Shown: piece by piece, positions 1 through 6,491 of the stretch | How positions within the stretch are numbered: position 1 is the first letter of the stretch | Layout: every line of letters starts with the position of its first letter | Source of the DNA: Rubrobacter sp. | GTDB lineage: Bacteria > Actinomycetota > Rubrobacteria > Rubrobacterales > Rubrobacteraceae | Length of the DNA stretch: 12,288 nucleotides | Direction: 5' to 3' | Assembly: GCA_013815485.1 (NCBI GenBank) | Contig: JACDGB010000021.1 | Span: 1 to 12,288, forward strand | Made by a program: the position numbers and the translations under genes | The notes under the pieces: model-generated | What the model saw: the letters and a program-made list of their open reading frames with translations, nothing else | The model's database searches: none | Told to the model about the DNA's origin: nothing

Positions 1-98
1 TCCAGCGCCTGCGCAACAAGATCGGCGACAATCCCTCTGAACCCAAGCTAATAGAGACCGTCCGCGGCTTCGGCTACCGTCTCGTCAAGCATAATTAG
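1..98 (+). CDS. Response regulator, OmpR/PhoB family (C-terminal end only)
   Basis: This is the last 31 codons of a gene cut by the window edge; the frame begins at base 3 and ends at TAG 96-98. The residues IETVRGFGYRLVKHN match the end of the winged-helix DNA-binding domain of OmpR/PhoB response regulators, where the ETVRGxGYR(L/F) strand forms the C-terminal beta hairpin after the recognition helix. The receiver domain and phosphorylated Asp lie outside the window, so the stimulus and partner kinase cannot be named. It converges on the nucleotidyltransferase gene with an 18-nt gap and no recognisable terminator hairpin between them. Family assignment is solid; any closer identity is unknown. 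Confidence 0.85.
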   Translation, partial: QRLRNKIGDNPSEPKLIETVRGFGYRLVKHN

Positions 99-116
99 GC
101 GGGCGAATTCCTGGTG

Positions 117-1145
117 CTAGCGGCGGATCAGAGCCCCGCCCCGAATCGTCTCTCCGGGCCGCACATCGTAGCCGTGGCCGACAATGCAGTCCTCTAAATA
201 CGCGCCGTCGCCCACGCTCGCGCCGGGCAGTAGGATGCTGCTCTTGATGGTCGCGTTCGGCCGCACCCAGCAGTCCCGCCCCACCGTCACGTCTCCGGCG
301 AGCGTGACGCCCCTTCCGATCACCGCGTCCCGCCCCACCAGCACATGCCCCTCCAGGCTGGCTGAAGGGTGGATCTGGGCGTCCTCCCCAACCCACAACG
401 ACTCGCCGCGCTTCTCGCCCGGTATCTTCACCCGTACCCGTCCCGAGAGCACGTCGTACTGGGCCTCCCGATAAGCCTGCAACGTCCCGATGTCCGACCA
501 GTAGAAATCTCCCTGATAGCCAACGAACTTTTCTCCGTTCTCCAGAAACTTTGGGAACACGTCCTGGGCGAAGTCGAAGAAAGTGCCCTCCGGCACGTAC
601 TCGAGGACGCGCGGCTCGAAGATGTAGATACCGGTATTGGCGAGAGTGCTGATCGCATCCCTCGGGTTGGGCTTCTCCTGAAATCCCAGGATGTTCCCCT
701 CCTCATCCACCTCCACGACCCCGAACTCCGAGGTGTCGAAGACCCGGCGGAGTGCGATAGTCGCCAGAGCCCCCTTCTCCTTGTGAAAGGCGACGAGCTC
801 CCCAAGGTCCACGTCCGTCAAAGCGTCGCCCGAGACCACGGCGAAAGTGTCATCGAACTTCTCCGCCAGCCGCCGGACGCCCCCGGCAGTTCCGAGCAAC
901 TGTTCCTCCCGTTCCAGATGAACCTTCATCCCGTTCACCCGCGACTCCTCGCCGTAGGCTCCTAGCAGGGCGTCGGCCAGGTAGAACACGTTGACGTGTA
1001 CCTCATCGAAGCCGTGTCCGGCCAAAAGGTCGAAGATGTGCTCGATGATGGGTGTGTCAACCACCGGGGCCATCGGCTTGGGGACCTCGCCGGTCAGCGG
1101 GAACAGCCTGGTGCCCTTGCCCGCGGCGAGCGCCATCGCTTTCAT
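117..1145 (-). CDS. Sugar-1-phosphate nucleotidyltransferase with C-terminal hexapeptide repeats
   Basis: A 342-aa cytoplasmic enzyme predicted to make an NDP-sugar (GDP-mannose, dTDP-glucose or similar) from NTP and a sugar 1-phosphate. The N-terminus carries the nucleotidyltransferase signature LAAGKGTRLFPLTGEVPKPM (residues about 6-25), with the G-x-G-T-R loop and the Lys of PKPM. VVSGDALTD provides the metal-binding Asp region, followed by FxEKP, the NTGIY sugar-site segment and the WSDIGT-x2-AY motif near residue 220. The last ~100 residues are hexapeptide-like repeats (VGRDAVIGRGVTLAGDVTVG) that form a left-handed beta helix, as in bacterial mannose-1-phosphate guanylyltransferase-like and GMPPB-like proteins. 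The exact sugar and base cannot be settled from sequence, though ManC/GMPP-like is the best fit. ATG at 1145 is preceded by a modest purine-rich GAAGAG. It is divergent from murB, and both supply cell-envelope precursors. Confidence 0.9.
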   Translation of the reverse strand: MKAMALAAGKGTRLFPLTGEVPKPMAPVVDTPIIEHIFDLLAGHGFDEVHVNVFYLADALLGAYGEESRVNGMKVHLEREEQLLGTAGGVRRLAEKFDDTFAVVSGDALTDVDLGELVAFHKEKGALATIALRRVFDTSEFGVVEVDEEGNILGFQEKPNPRDAISTLANTGIYIFEPRVLEYVPEGTFFDFAQDVFPKFLENGEKFVGYQGDFYWSDIGTLQAYREAQYDVLSGRVRVKIPGEKRGESLWVGEDAQIHPSASLEGHVLVGRDAVIGRGVTLAGDVTVGRDCWVRPNATIKSSILLPGASVGDGAYLEDCIVGHGYDVRPGETIRGGALIRR

Positions 1146-1262
1146 CGTCTCTTCACCATTCCCTGCCTTTGTTCGAGTGTGATTCTCCGCCCGGATAGGC
1201 CAGCCGCCGTTCCGATGTCGTCAATTCGCCTGGAGGAGCGTGCAGTCTGCCGGGCCGTGATC

Positions 1263-1268
1263 TATATT
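1263..1268 (+). promoter_or_regulatory. -10 box (TATATT) of a probable leaderless murB promoter
   Basis: TATATT ends 7 nt before the murB ATG at 1276, placing the predicted transcription start on or beside the A of ATG. An in-frame TGA at 1258-1260 rules out a longer protein, and no Shine-Dalgarno sequence lies between it and ATG. No good -35 hexamer is visible. Confidence 0.5.
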
Positions 1269-1275
1269 CTCCATC

Positions 1276-2169
1276 ATGCATGCGGGCACTCTACAACAAC
1301 TCTTCCCTACGGCCAAGCTCGACGAACCTCTCCGGCGCTATACGGCCTGGAAGATAGGCGGCCCCGCCGACGCGCTCCTGGAGCCTCGGGGAGCGGAGGA
1401 ATTGATCTCCGCCGTGCGTAAAGCCCGCGATCATGGCGTCCCCGTCACCATCCTCGGGGGCGGCACGAACGTCCTCATCCTCGATGGCGGCGTCCGCGGC
1501 CTCACCATCCGGCTCGCCAAGTCGCTTACGAACGTGGAGTTCGACGGGAACCGCGTCACCGCCGATGCTGGCGTCCTCTACCCGGTCCTCGCTAATACCA
1601 CCGCCGCCCGCGGCCTCGCCGGGCTGGAGTTCGCCACCGGCATCCCCGGCACCGTCGGCGGCGCCGTATACATGAACGCCGGAGCCTACGGCAGCGAAAC
1701 CGTCGAAGTCCTCGACTGGGCCGATGTCTTCCGGGATGGAGAAATCGTCAGGATGACGAACGAAGACCTGCAACTCTCCTATCGTCACAGCATCCTGCAC
1801 GAGCGTCCAGGTTGGATCCTGCTCCGCGCCGGATACACCCTCGCGCCCGGAGATTCGGCGCATCTAAAAGCCCGCGTAAAGGAGTTCCGCGCCCAACGCA
1901 TGAACGGCTCTCCCAACCGCCCGAGTTGCGGCTCCACCTTCAAGCGCCCCGAAGGAGATTTCCCAGGCCGCGTCATAGAAGCCGCCGGCCTCAAAGGCAC
2001 GAGGATCGGGCAACTGGAAGTATCCTCCGTCCACGCCAACTACCTCGTCAACCTCGGCGGCGGCTCGGCGAAGGACGCCTTGAAACTCATCGAACTGGTG
2101 CGCGAGACGGTCTACGAAAAGCTCGGCGTGAAGCTGGAATCCGAGGTCCGCGTCATTGGGGAACCGTAG
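1276..2169 (+). CDS. murB: UDP-N-acetylenolpyruvoylglucosamine reductase (MurB, type II)
   Basis: A 297-aa FAD enzyme that reduces UDP-GlcNAc-enolpyruvate to UDP-MurNAc with NADPH, the second committed step of peptidoglycan synthesis in the cytoplasm. The FAD-binding segment is clear: YTAWKIGGPAD near residue 22, VTILGGGTNVLILDGG near residue 56, and GLEFATGIPGTVGGAVYMNAGAYG near 115-140. Catalytic residues are visible: Tyr169-Arg170 in SYRHS, Ser220 in CGSTFKRP (the proton donor Ser), and Glu290 in LESEVRVIGE. The short length and GSTFKRP form mark the type II class, which lacks the extra loop of E. coli MurB. The start is forced to ATG 1276 by an upstream in-frame stop, with a -10 box close enough to imply a leaderless mRNA. 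It stands alone, divergent from the nucleotidyltransferase and convergent with the NYN gene, so it is outside any dcw-type cluster here. Confidence 0.97.
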   Translation: MHAGTLQQLFPTAKLDEPLRRYTAWKIGGPADALLEPRGAEELISAVRKARDHGVPVTILGGGTNVLILDGGVRGLTIRLAKSLTNVEFDGNRVTADAGVLYPVLANTTAARGLAGLEFATGIPGTVGGAVYMNAGAYGSETVEVLDWADVFRDGEIVRMTNEDLQLSYRHSILHERPGWILLRAGYTLAPGDSAHLKARVKEFRAQRMNGSPNRPSCGSTFKRPEGDFPGRVIEAAGLKGTRIGQLEVSSVHANYLVNLGGGSAKDALKLIELVRETVYEKLGVKLESEVRVIGEP

Positions 2170-2240
2170 GTTTCCCGGCTGTCAATTTTCGGTTCGCTTG
2201 GCGAGATTCGACGTATGAGAGCGGTTCGGTTACAGGCGCT

Positions 2241-2831
2241 TTAGCTGACGGCTGCATGCTGATCACTGACCGCTTTCGGCGTCCCCGGACGCCGAAACAA
2301 GTCCGGTATATCCGCCAGATCCGTGTGCGAGTCGCAGACATCCAGCAACGCCTGGGAAGTGCATTGGCCCGCGCTCACGACCTCGACGCGGATGCCTTTC
2401 TCGCTCTGGAGGTACTCGACGGCCTCCACGTAGTCCCCATCGCCCGAGACGAGGACGTAAGTGTCCGCGTGCTCCGAGAGGCGTATCATGTCAACGACGA
2501 CGCCCATGTCCCAGTCGCCCTTGTGCGTGATGCTCCGCTCACCGTCTGGCGTGAAGGTCTCGTGGACCACAAGGGGCTTGGAACGCACCTTGTATCCGAA
2601 CTTATTGAGGTTGTAGACGAAGGAGCGGGCGGAGGGAGTGCCCTGCGAGTCGTCCTTCTCCTGTTTCTCGACGATATAGAAGGTGGCCCGAAGGAGCTCG
2701 CGCCCGGCGACGGTGGCCGAGAGCAGTTGTCCGTAGTCCAGGACGCCCTTGTAGTAGCTCTTGATGGAATGATAAAGGTTTGCCCCGTCAACGAAAACCG
2801 CCACCCGCTCTGTGGAATTCTTTCGCTCCAT
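2241..2831 (-). CDS. NYN-domain protein (LabA/DUF88-like), putative PIN-like nuclease
   Basis: 196 aa from ATG 2831. The protein has the NYN/PIN-like fold signature: an N-terminal VAVFVDGANLYHSI with Asp15, a central KGDWDMGVVVDMI with Asp106, Asp108 and Asp114, and VLVSGDGDYVEAVEYL with Asp131 and Asp133. These acidic residues form the metal site of the family, whose members are known or proposed to be RNases; the substrate here is unknown. The frame stays open upstream to 2972, but that extension (rich in Ser/Thr/Arg) would run into the divergent STAS promoter. ATG 2831 begins just before the conserved strand and sits 7 nt from a -10-like TAACAT. There is no Shine-Dalgarno sequence. The C-terminal tail (FRRPGTPKAVSDQHAAVS) is encoded partly by a perfect inverted repeat and may be lineage-specific. 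Confidence 0.88.
   Translation of the reverse strand: MERKNSTERVAVFVDGANLYHSIKSYYKGVLDYGQLLSATVAGRELLRATFYIVEKQEKDDSQGTPSARSFVYNLNKFGYKVRSKPLVVHETFTPDGERSITHKGDWDMGVVVDMIRLSEHADTYVLVSGDGDYVEAVEYLQSEKGIRVEVVSAGQCTSQALLDVCDSHTDLADIPDLFRRPGTPKAVSDQHAAVS
2274..2297. repeat. Perfect 11-bp inverted repeat inside the 3' end of the NYN gene
   Basis: TTTCGGCGTCC (2274-2284) and GGACGCCGAAA (2287-2297) are exact reverse complements separated by CC. In RNA this would form a very stable hairpin on either strand. It lies 34 nt inside the NYN stop codon and encodes FRRPGTPK, and it is about 105 nt downstream of the convergent murB stop. No run of T follows on either strand, so it is not a typical intrinsic terminator. 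It could still stall or protect the convergent transcripts, or be a small palindromic repeat element. Confidence 0.8.
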
Positions 2832-2838
2832 GGGCGGG

Positions 2839-2844
2839 ATGTTA
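2839..2844 (-). promoter_or_regulatory. -10-like box (TAACAT) of a probable leaderless NYN promoter
   Basis: Read on the minus strand, TAACAT fits the relaxed actinobacterial TAnnAT pattern and is followed by 7 nt (CCCGCCC) and then the ATG at 2831. That places the predicted start of transcription at the start codon. No -35 consensus is evident. Confidence 0.35.
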
Positions 2845-2878
2845 TCAAAAAACCGCCTGTATACGCGCCGAACGGCAT

Positions 2879-2905
2879 TTGTCCGATTGCAGACTCTGCT
2901 AATAT
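2879..2905 (+). promoter_or_regulatory. Candidate promoter of the STAS gene
   Basis: TAATAT (2900-2905) is a good -10 in an AT-rich patch that stands out from the GC-rich surroundings. TTGTCC (2879-2884) is a possible -35 with a 15-nt spacer, somewhat short. The predicted start near 2912 gives a leader of about 40 nt containing the ribosome binding site at 2941-2944. Confidence 0.4.
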
Positions 2906-2952
2906 TCTGAAATGTCCTCGGAGTTGTGGAAGGAGTTGGTGAGGACCGGATT

Positions 2953-3297
2953 ATGGACTTCGAAGTAAGCATAGAAGAGCACGCCGACAGCTACTCCATC
3001 GTCGCTGTCCGCGGCGAGGTGGACATCCACACGGCCCCGAAGGTCCAGTACGCTATCGAACAGGCCGCCGGTGAGAACGGTAGCGTCGGGGCCGTGGTCG
3101 TGGATATGAGCGGCATCGCCTTCATGGATTCCACCGCGCTCTCGACGTTCATGCGCGCGAAAGATTCCCTGCAAGAGCGGGGAACCTCCCTCCGTCTCAC
3201 CGCCCCTTCCAAAGCCGTCGAGCGTATCTTCAGCGTCACCGGCTTCGGGGAGTATTTCGAGGTGTTCTCCTCGCGCAGGGACGCAATCTCCGGCTGA
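2953..3297 (+). CDS. STAS-domain anti-sigma factor antagonist (SpoIIAA/RsbV-like)
   Basis: A 114-aa single STAS-domain protein. Proteins of this family bind an anti-sigma kinase when dephosphorylated and so free an alternative sigma factor; the kinase inactivates them by phosphorylating one Ser. The family hallmarks are present: VVAVRGEVDIHTAPK-like strand and helix at about residues 16-33, VVVDMSGIAFMDSTALSTF at about 48-66 with Ser60 in MDST as the predicted phosphoacceptor, and the terminal FSVTGFGEYFEVF. ATG 2953 is preferred over GTG 2926 because GAGG (2941-2944) lies 8 nt before it and the conserved domain starts right after. No cognate kinase, phosphatase or sigma gene is in the window, so the partner is unknown. 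A SpoIIAA-type role is inferred from family only. Confidence 0.9.
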   Translation: MDFEVSIEEHADSYSIVAVRGEVDIHTAPKVQYAIEQAAGENGSVGAVVVDMSGIAFMDSTALSTFMRAKDSLQERGTSLRLTAPSKAVERIFSVTGFGEYFEVFSSRRDAISG

Positions 3298-3334
3298 GAA
3301 CGCCGGAATTTCTGAATCACCATCTCGTCCGTAA

Positions 3335-3340
3335 TAGAAT
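3335..3340 (+). promoter_or_regulatory. -10 box (TAGAAT) upstream of the CCA-adding enzyme gene
   Basis: TAGAAT ends 9 nt before ATG 3350, and its TAG is also an in-frame stop that fixes the earliest start. Transcription would begin about 2 nt before ATG, giving a nearly leaderless mRNA. GGAAG (3342-3346) is a competing Shine-Dalgarno candidate placed 6 nt from the second ATG (3353), so a read-through transcript could use it. Confidence 0.4.
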
Positions 3341-3349
3341 CGGAAGTAC

Positions 3350-4891
3350 ATGATGACCGACGTGAAGAGCCTGGAAATCCCCGCGCCACTCGAACGCCTC
3401 GGCGAGGCATTCCGGGAGGCGGGGCAAGAACTGTACCTGGTCGGCGGGTACGTGCGGGATGTGTTGCTCGGGGGGGCTGGCGCGGACGCTGATGCTACGA
3501 CGGGATCCCTTCCGAAGGAAATAAAGAAAGTTCTCCGGCCAAGAGCGGATCATCTCTGGACCGTGGGCGAGCGGTTCGGGACTATAGGCGCCAGTGTCGG
3601 TGGCTACTCTGTCGAGGTCACGACGTACCGGAGTGACCTGTATACGGAGGGCAGCCGTCACCCCGAGGTCCGTTTCGGGGAGACCCTGGAAGAAGATTTG
3701 GCGCGCAGGGACTTCACGATCAACGCCATCGCCGCCGATGCCATGACGGGTGAAATAAAGGATCCGTTCGATGGACGCAAGGATCTGGAGAGCGGCGTGA
3801 TCCGCTCCGTCGGAGATCCGCTGGACCGGATGCGCGATGACCCGCTTAGGATGCTGCGCGCCGTGCGCTTCGAGACGATACTGACGACCGCCGAAAAACC
3901 ATTCGCGATAACTTCGGACCTGGAAAAGGCGATTCGGAACAACGCCCACTGGCTGGAGAGCATCTCAGCCGAACGCATCCGGGATGAGTTTGAGAAGGTC
4001 CTCGTCTCTCGGAACGTCTCGCAAGGACTGCGTGCCCTCGTGCGTCTCGGGTTGATGCGGTACATCGTGCCGGAGTTCATGGAGACGGTGAACGTCGAGC
4101 AGGAGGCGGAGTTCCATCACAAGGATGTGTTCGAGCACACCATGATCGTGACGGAGAGCGTCGAGCCGGACCCCACCTTGCGAAAGGCCGCCTTTTTCCA
4201 CGATATCGGCAAGCCGCGCACGCTCATCTACGAGCACCGCTGCACGTACTGCGGCGCGAAGAGCACGCAGAAGACCGCCGGGGAGGGTGAGTGCGAGGTA
4301 TGTGGCGGCCGGACGCTGCCGAAGAGGATCCACTTCTACGGCCACGAGAATGTCGGGGCCGCCATAGCGCGCCGGGCGATGAAGCGACTGGCCTACCCGA
4401 AGGACGGCACGGATGCCGTCGCCCACCTCGTCGCCCATCACATGCGCCCGATGGGCTATGCGGTAGACCGCAACCCGTGGAGCGACTCCGCCGTGCGGCG
4501 CTTCGTCCGAGATACTTACCTGGAGCGCGGCGGACGCGTGCTCGCCGACGTTGGCACGCTTCTCAAGCTGGCCCGCGCGGACATCACCGGTGGCAACCCG
4601 AGAAGAAGGCGCGTCGCGGAGGAAAGTTGGCGCAGCCTCAAGGGGCGCGTGGACGAGGTGCGCGCCGAGGATGCCGTGGAGAGGCTCACCAGCCCGCTCG
4701 ATGGCAACGAATTGATGGAGATGTTTGGACGGGGGCCGGGGCGTTGGATCCAACCCCTCAAAGATTACCTCGAAGGCGAAGTAATCGAAGGCCGCCTCAA
4801 GAAAGACGACACCGAAAGAGCCGGAAACCTCGCCGAAGCATTTGCTGAAGACAATGACCTGTTCGAGGAGGATCGAGATGGAGAACTTTGA
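3350..4891 (+). CDS. pcnA: CCA tRNA nucleotidyltransferase / poly(A) polymerase family with HD domain (PcnA-like)
   Basis: 513 aa, matching the long actinobacterial form that joins a class II nucleotidyltransferase to an HD phosphohydrolase domain. It would add or repair the 3' CCA of tRNAs. The catalytic core shows LYLVGGYVRDVLLG, the two metal-binding Asp46 and Asp48 in GADADATTG, RRDFTINAIA near residue 119, and the DPLRMLRAVRFE segment near 164-175. The HD domain follows, with HHKDVFEHT, His284-Asp285 in FFHDIGKP and His328/His332 in HFYGHE. Inserted between these is a CX2C-X13-CX2C knuckle (Cys298, 301, 315, 318) that I do not know from standard family members. The C-terminus has the PLDGNELM-like motif near residue 441. 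ATG 3353 is an alternative start two codons long. The gene overlaps the next by 14 nt. Confidence 0.92.
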   Translation: MMTDVKSLEIPAPLERLGEAFREAGQELYLVGGYVRDVLLGGAGADADATTGSLPKEIKKVLRPRADHLWTVGERFGTIGASVGGYSVEVTTYRSDLYTEGSRHPEVRFGETLEEDLARRDFTINAIAADAMTGEIKDPFDGRKDLESGVIRSVGDPLDRMRDDPLRMLRAVRFETILTTAEKPFAITSDLEKAIRNNAHWLESISAERIRDEFEKVLVSRNVSQGLRALVRLGLMRYIVPEFMETVNVEQEAEFHHKDVFEHTMIVTESVEPDPTLRKAAFFHDIGKPRTLIYEHRCTYCGAKSTQKTAGEGECEVCGGRTLPKRIHFYGHENVGAAIARRAMKRLAYPKDGTDAVAHLVAHHMRPMGYAVDRNPWSDSAVRRFVRDTYLERGGRVLADVGTLLKLARADITGGNPRRRRVAEESWRSLKGRVDEVRAEDAVERLTSPLDGNELMEMFGRGPGRWIQPLKDYLEGEVIEGRLKKDDTERAGNLAEAFAEDNDLFEEDRDGEL

Positions 4892-5756
4892 CCCGCTCGT
4901 AAAGACAGATTGGCTGGAGGAACACCTCGGCGACCCCGATATCCGCGTCGTGGACATCCGGGGCTACGTGAAGAAGACGGACCTCGGAGACGGACGCCAG
5001 CGGGCGGATTATCTCCCAGCCCGCGAGGAATACGACGAGGCCCACGTCCCCGGCGCCGTCTACGTGGACTGGACCAGCGACATCACCGACCCCGATGACT
5101 CCGTCCCGGCTCAGGTAGCGAAGCCGGAGCGATTCAAAGAACTAATGCAGTCACTCGGGATCGGCGACGATACCCACGTCATCGTCTACGATCACTCAGG
5201 CGGCCAGTTCGCCACCCGGCTGTGGTGGGCGCTCACGTACTACGGCCACGACCGGGTCTCCGTCCTCGACGGCGGCTGGAAGAAGTGGACCGCCGAGGAC
5301 CGCCCGGCGACCTCCGAAATCCCGGAACCTGAACCAGCCACTTTCACCCCGAAGCCTCGTCCCGGATGGCGCGCCGATGCCGAGTCCGTTCTCGCCGCTA
5401 GCGAAAACGGTGGGTCCTTTATCCTCGACGCCCGCGACCCCGGCCAGTACACGGGCGAAGTAGCTCGCGGCGAAGGGAAACCGGGCCACGTCCCTGGCGC
5501 GAATCACCTTCATGCCGACAGCCTCCTCGACCCCGAAGAAGGCACGTTCCGTTCCGAAGAGGATTTGAAAGAGAGGCTGCGGGAGGCTGGCTTGCCGGAG
5601 GATCGGGGCGAGCCTGTTGTAGCGTATTGCAATGGCGGCGTCGCGGCGACGCTGCCGCTCTTCGTTCTTCACCGGCTTGGCTACACGAACCTCGCCAACT
5701 ACGATGGCTCCTGGAACGAGTGGGGCGTCAGGGAGGATCTGCTCGTCGAGCGATGA
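4878..5756 (+). CDS. Tandem-rhodanese sulfurtransferase (thiosulfate/3-mercaptopyruvate type)
   Basis: 292 aa with two rhodanese domains. The N-terminal one (about residues 15-135: IRVVDIRG, HVPGAVYVDW, VIVYDHSGGQFATRLWW, DGGWKKW) has Asp where the catalytic Cys would be, so it is structural. The C-terminal one (about 160-285: FILDARDPGQYTG, GHVPGANHLHADSLL, VAYCNGGVAAT) carries the active-site Cys251, which would take sulfane sulfur as a persulfide. Typical donors are thiosulfate or 3-mercaptopyruvate; the loop CNGGVAAT resembles actinobacterial SseA-like proteins, but the donor cannot be fixed from sequence. ATG 4878 is chosen because GAGGAGGA (4865-4872) sits 5 nt before it, inside the end of the upstream gene. 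The 14-nt overlap with that gene suggests translational coupling. A functional link to tRNA maturation is possible but unproven. Confidence 0.9.
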   Translation: MENFDPLVKTDWLEEHLGDPDIRVVDIRGYVKKTDLGDGRQRADYLPAREEYDEAHVPGAVYVDWTSDITDPDDSVPAQVAKPERFKELMQSLGIGDDTHVIVYDHSGGQFATRLWWALTYYGHDRVSVLDGGWKKWTAEDRPATSEIPEPEPATFTPKPRPGWRADAESVLAASENGGSFILDARDPGQYTGEVARGEGKPGHVPGANHLHADSLLDPEEGTFRSEEDLKERLREAGLPEDRGEPVVAYCNGGVAATLPLFVLHRLGYTNLANYDGSWNEWGVREDLLVER

Positions 5757-5810
5757 GGACCGGGAGTCGGCAAAGTCGCGGGTTTCCGGTCATGATCCGG
5801 GGTCCGGTGT

Positions 5811-5816
5811 TAGAAT
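5811..5816 (+). promoter_or_regulatory. -10 box (TAGAAT) of the sortase-methyltransferase unit
   Basis: TAGAAT lies 51 nt before the preferred TTG start at 5862 and identically matches the hexamer before the CCA-adding enzyme gene. Transcription would start near 5823, leaving a leader with a tandem 9-nt repeat and a strong Shine-Dalgarno sequence. No convincing -35 is seen. Confidence 0.4.
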
Positions 5817-5828
5817 CGGCATCCCGAC

Positions 5829-5846
5829 GGTACATTGGGTACATTG
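5829..5846 (+). repeat. Tandem 9-bp direct repeat GGTACATTG x2
   Basis: GGTACATTG occurs twice head to tail with no mismatch. Each copy ends in a TTG that is in frame with the sortase (5835 and 5844), so adding or losing a copy would not change the frame. It lies just before the Shine-Dalgarno GAGGAG at 5846-5851, which shares its last G. Confidence 0.85.
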
Positions 5847-5861
5847 AGGAGATCTAAAGAA

Positions 5862-6491
5862 TTGCGGATCAAAACGATAATTTCCTGGATCGTCAGCCTC
5901 GCCATGATCGGGGCGGGCGTCGCACTCATTGCGTCGTTCTTCCTGGCGGGGAGCCGCGACAGCGCGGCCACCAACAGCCCCAACCCCGATAGCTTCAACG
6001 TCCCCCAGCTAGGTACCGACCAGAAGCAACCAGCGTCCACCGGCCCTGAAGACAAGACCCTCAAGCTCACCATCCCGGCGATGAACCGCATCGAGGGCGA
6101 CACCGTCCCCGACGTGCCTGGCACCGACATGGACGCGCTCGGCTCGCACGCGGCCATTCACCTCGAAGGCACCGGGTATCCCTGGCAGAATGAGGCCAAC
6201 GTCTACCTCGCCGGCCATCGTCTCGGCTACGCCAACACCGATAGCTGGCTAGCTTTCTGGGACCTCGACAACCTCGAAAACGGGGATGAGGTCTTCGTCG
6301 AGGACGCCAATGGCACCCGGTATACCTACAAGGTTTCCAGGGAGTTCGTCGTCGGGCCATCCGATCTCTCCGTGACCAGGCCCGAGCCGGGCAAGAACAT
6401 CCTCACCCTACAGACCTGCACCTTGCCTGACTATTCTCAGCGTTTGATCGTGCAGGCCGAACTAGTGGATACCGAGCAGAAAGCGGCGTGA
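5862..6491 (+). CDS. Class E-like sortase (membrane-anchored transpeptidase)
   Basis: 209 aa from TTG 5862. Sortases cleave a C-terminal sorting signal of secreted proteins and join them to the cell wall or to pilin subunits, acting on the outer face of the membrane. An N-terminal membrane segment (about residues 5-28, TIISWIVSLAMIGAGVALIA) is followed by a Ser/Pro/Asn-rich linker. The catalytic triad is His119 (LAGHR), Cys186 (LTLQTC) and Arg194 (SQRLIV). TTG 5862 is preferred because GAGGAG (5846-5851) lies 10 nt upstream; TTG 5835 and 5844 are in frame but poorly spaced. No protein with an LPxTG- or LAxTG-type sorting signal and hydrophobic tail occurs in the window; the RTX protein lacks one. 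It overlaps the next gene by 4 nt, so the two form a unit. Class E is the best guess; class D/F is possible. Confidence 0.87.
   Translation: MRIKTIISWIVSLAMIGAGVALIASFFLAGSRDSAATNSPNPDSFNVPQLGTDQKQPASTGPEDKTLKLTIPAMNRIEGDTVPDVPGTDMDALGSHAAIHLEGTGYPWQNEANVYLAGHRLGYANTDSWLAFWDLDNLENGDEVFVEDANGTRYTYKVSREFVVGPSDLSVTRPEPGKNILTLQTCTLPDYSQRLIVQAELVDTEQKAA

Noticed and set aside
2832..2972. Upstream extension of the NYN reading frame to 2972.
   Set aside because: The extra residues are Ser/Arg/Thr-rich and unlike the family, and they would overlap the divergent STAS promoter and start.
3965..4957. Long minus-strand ORF (330 codons) opposite the CCA-adding enzyme, plus other long antisense frames.
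   Set aside because: In GC-rich coding DNA, antisense frames stay open by codon bias; the translation shows no domain, and the plus-strand gene has full catalytic motifs.
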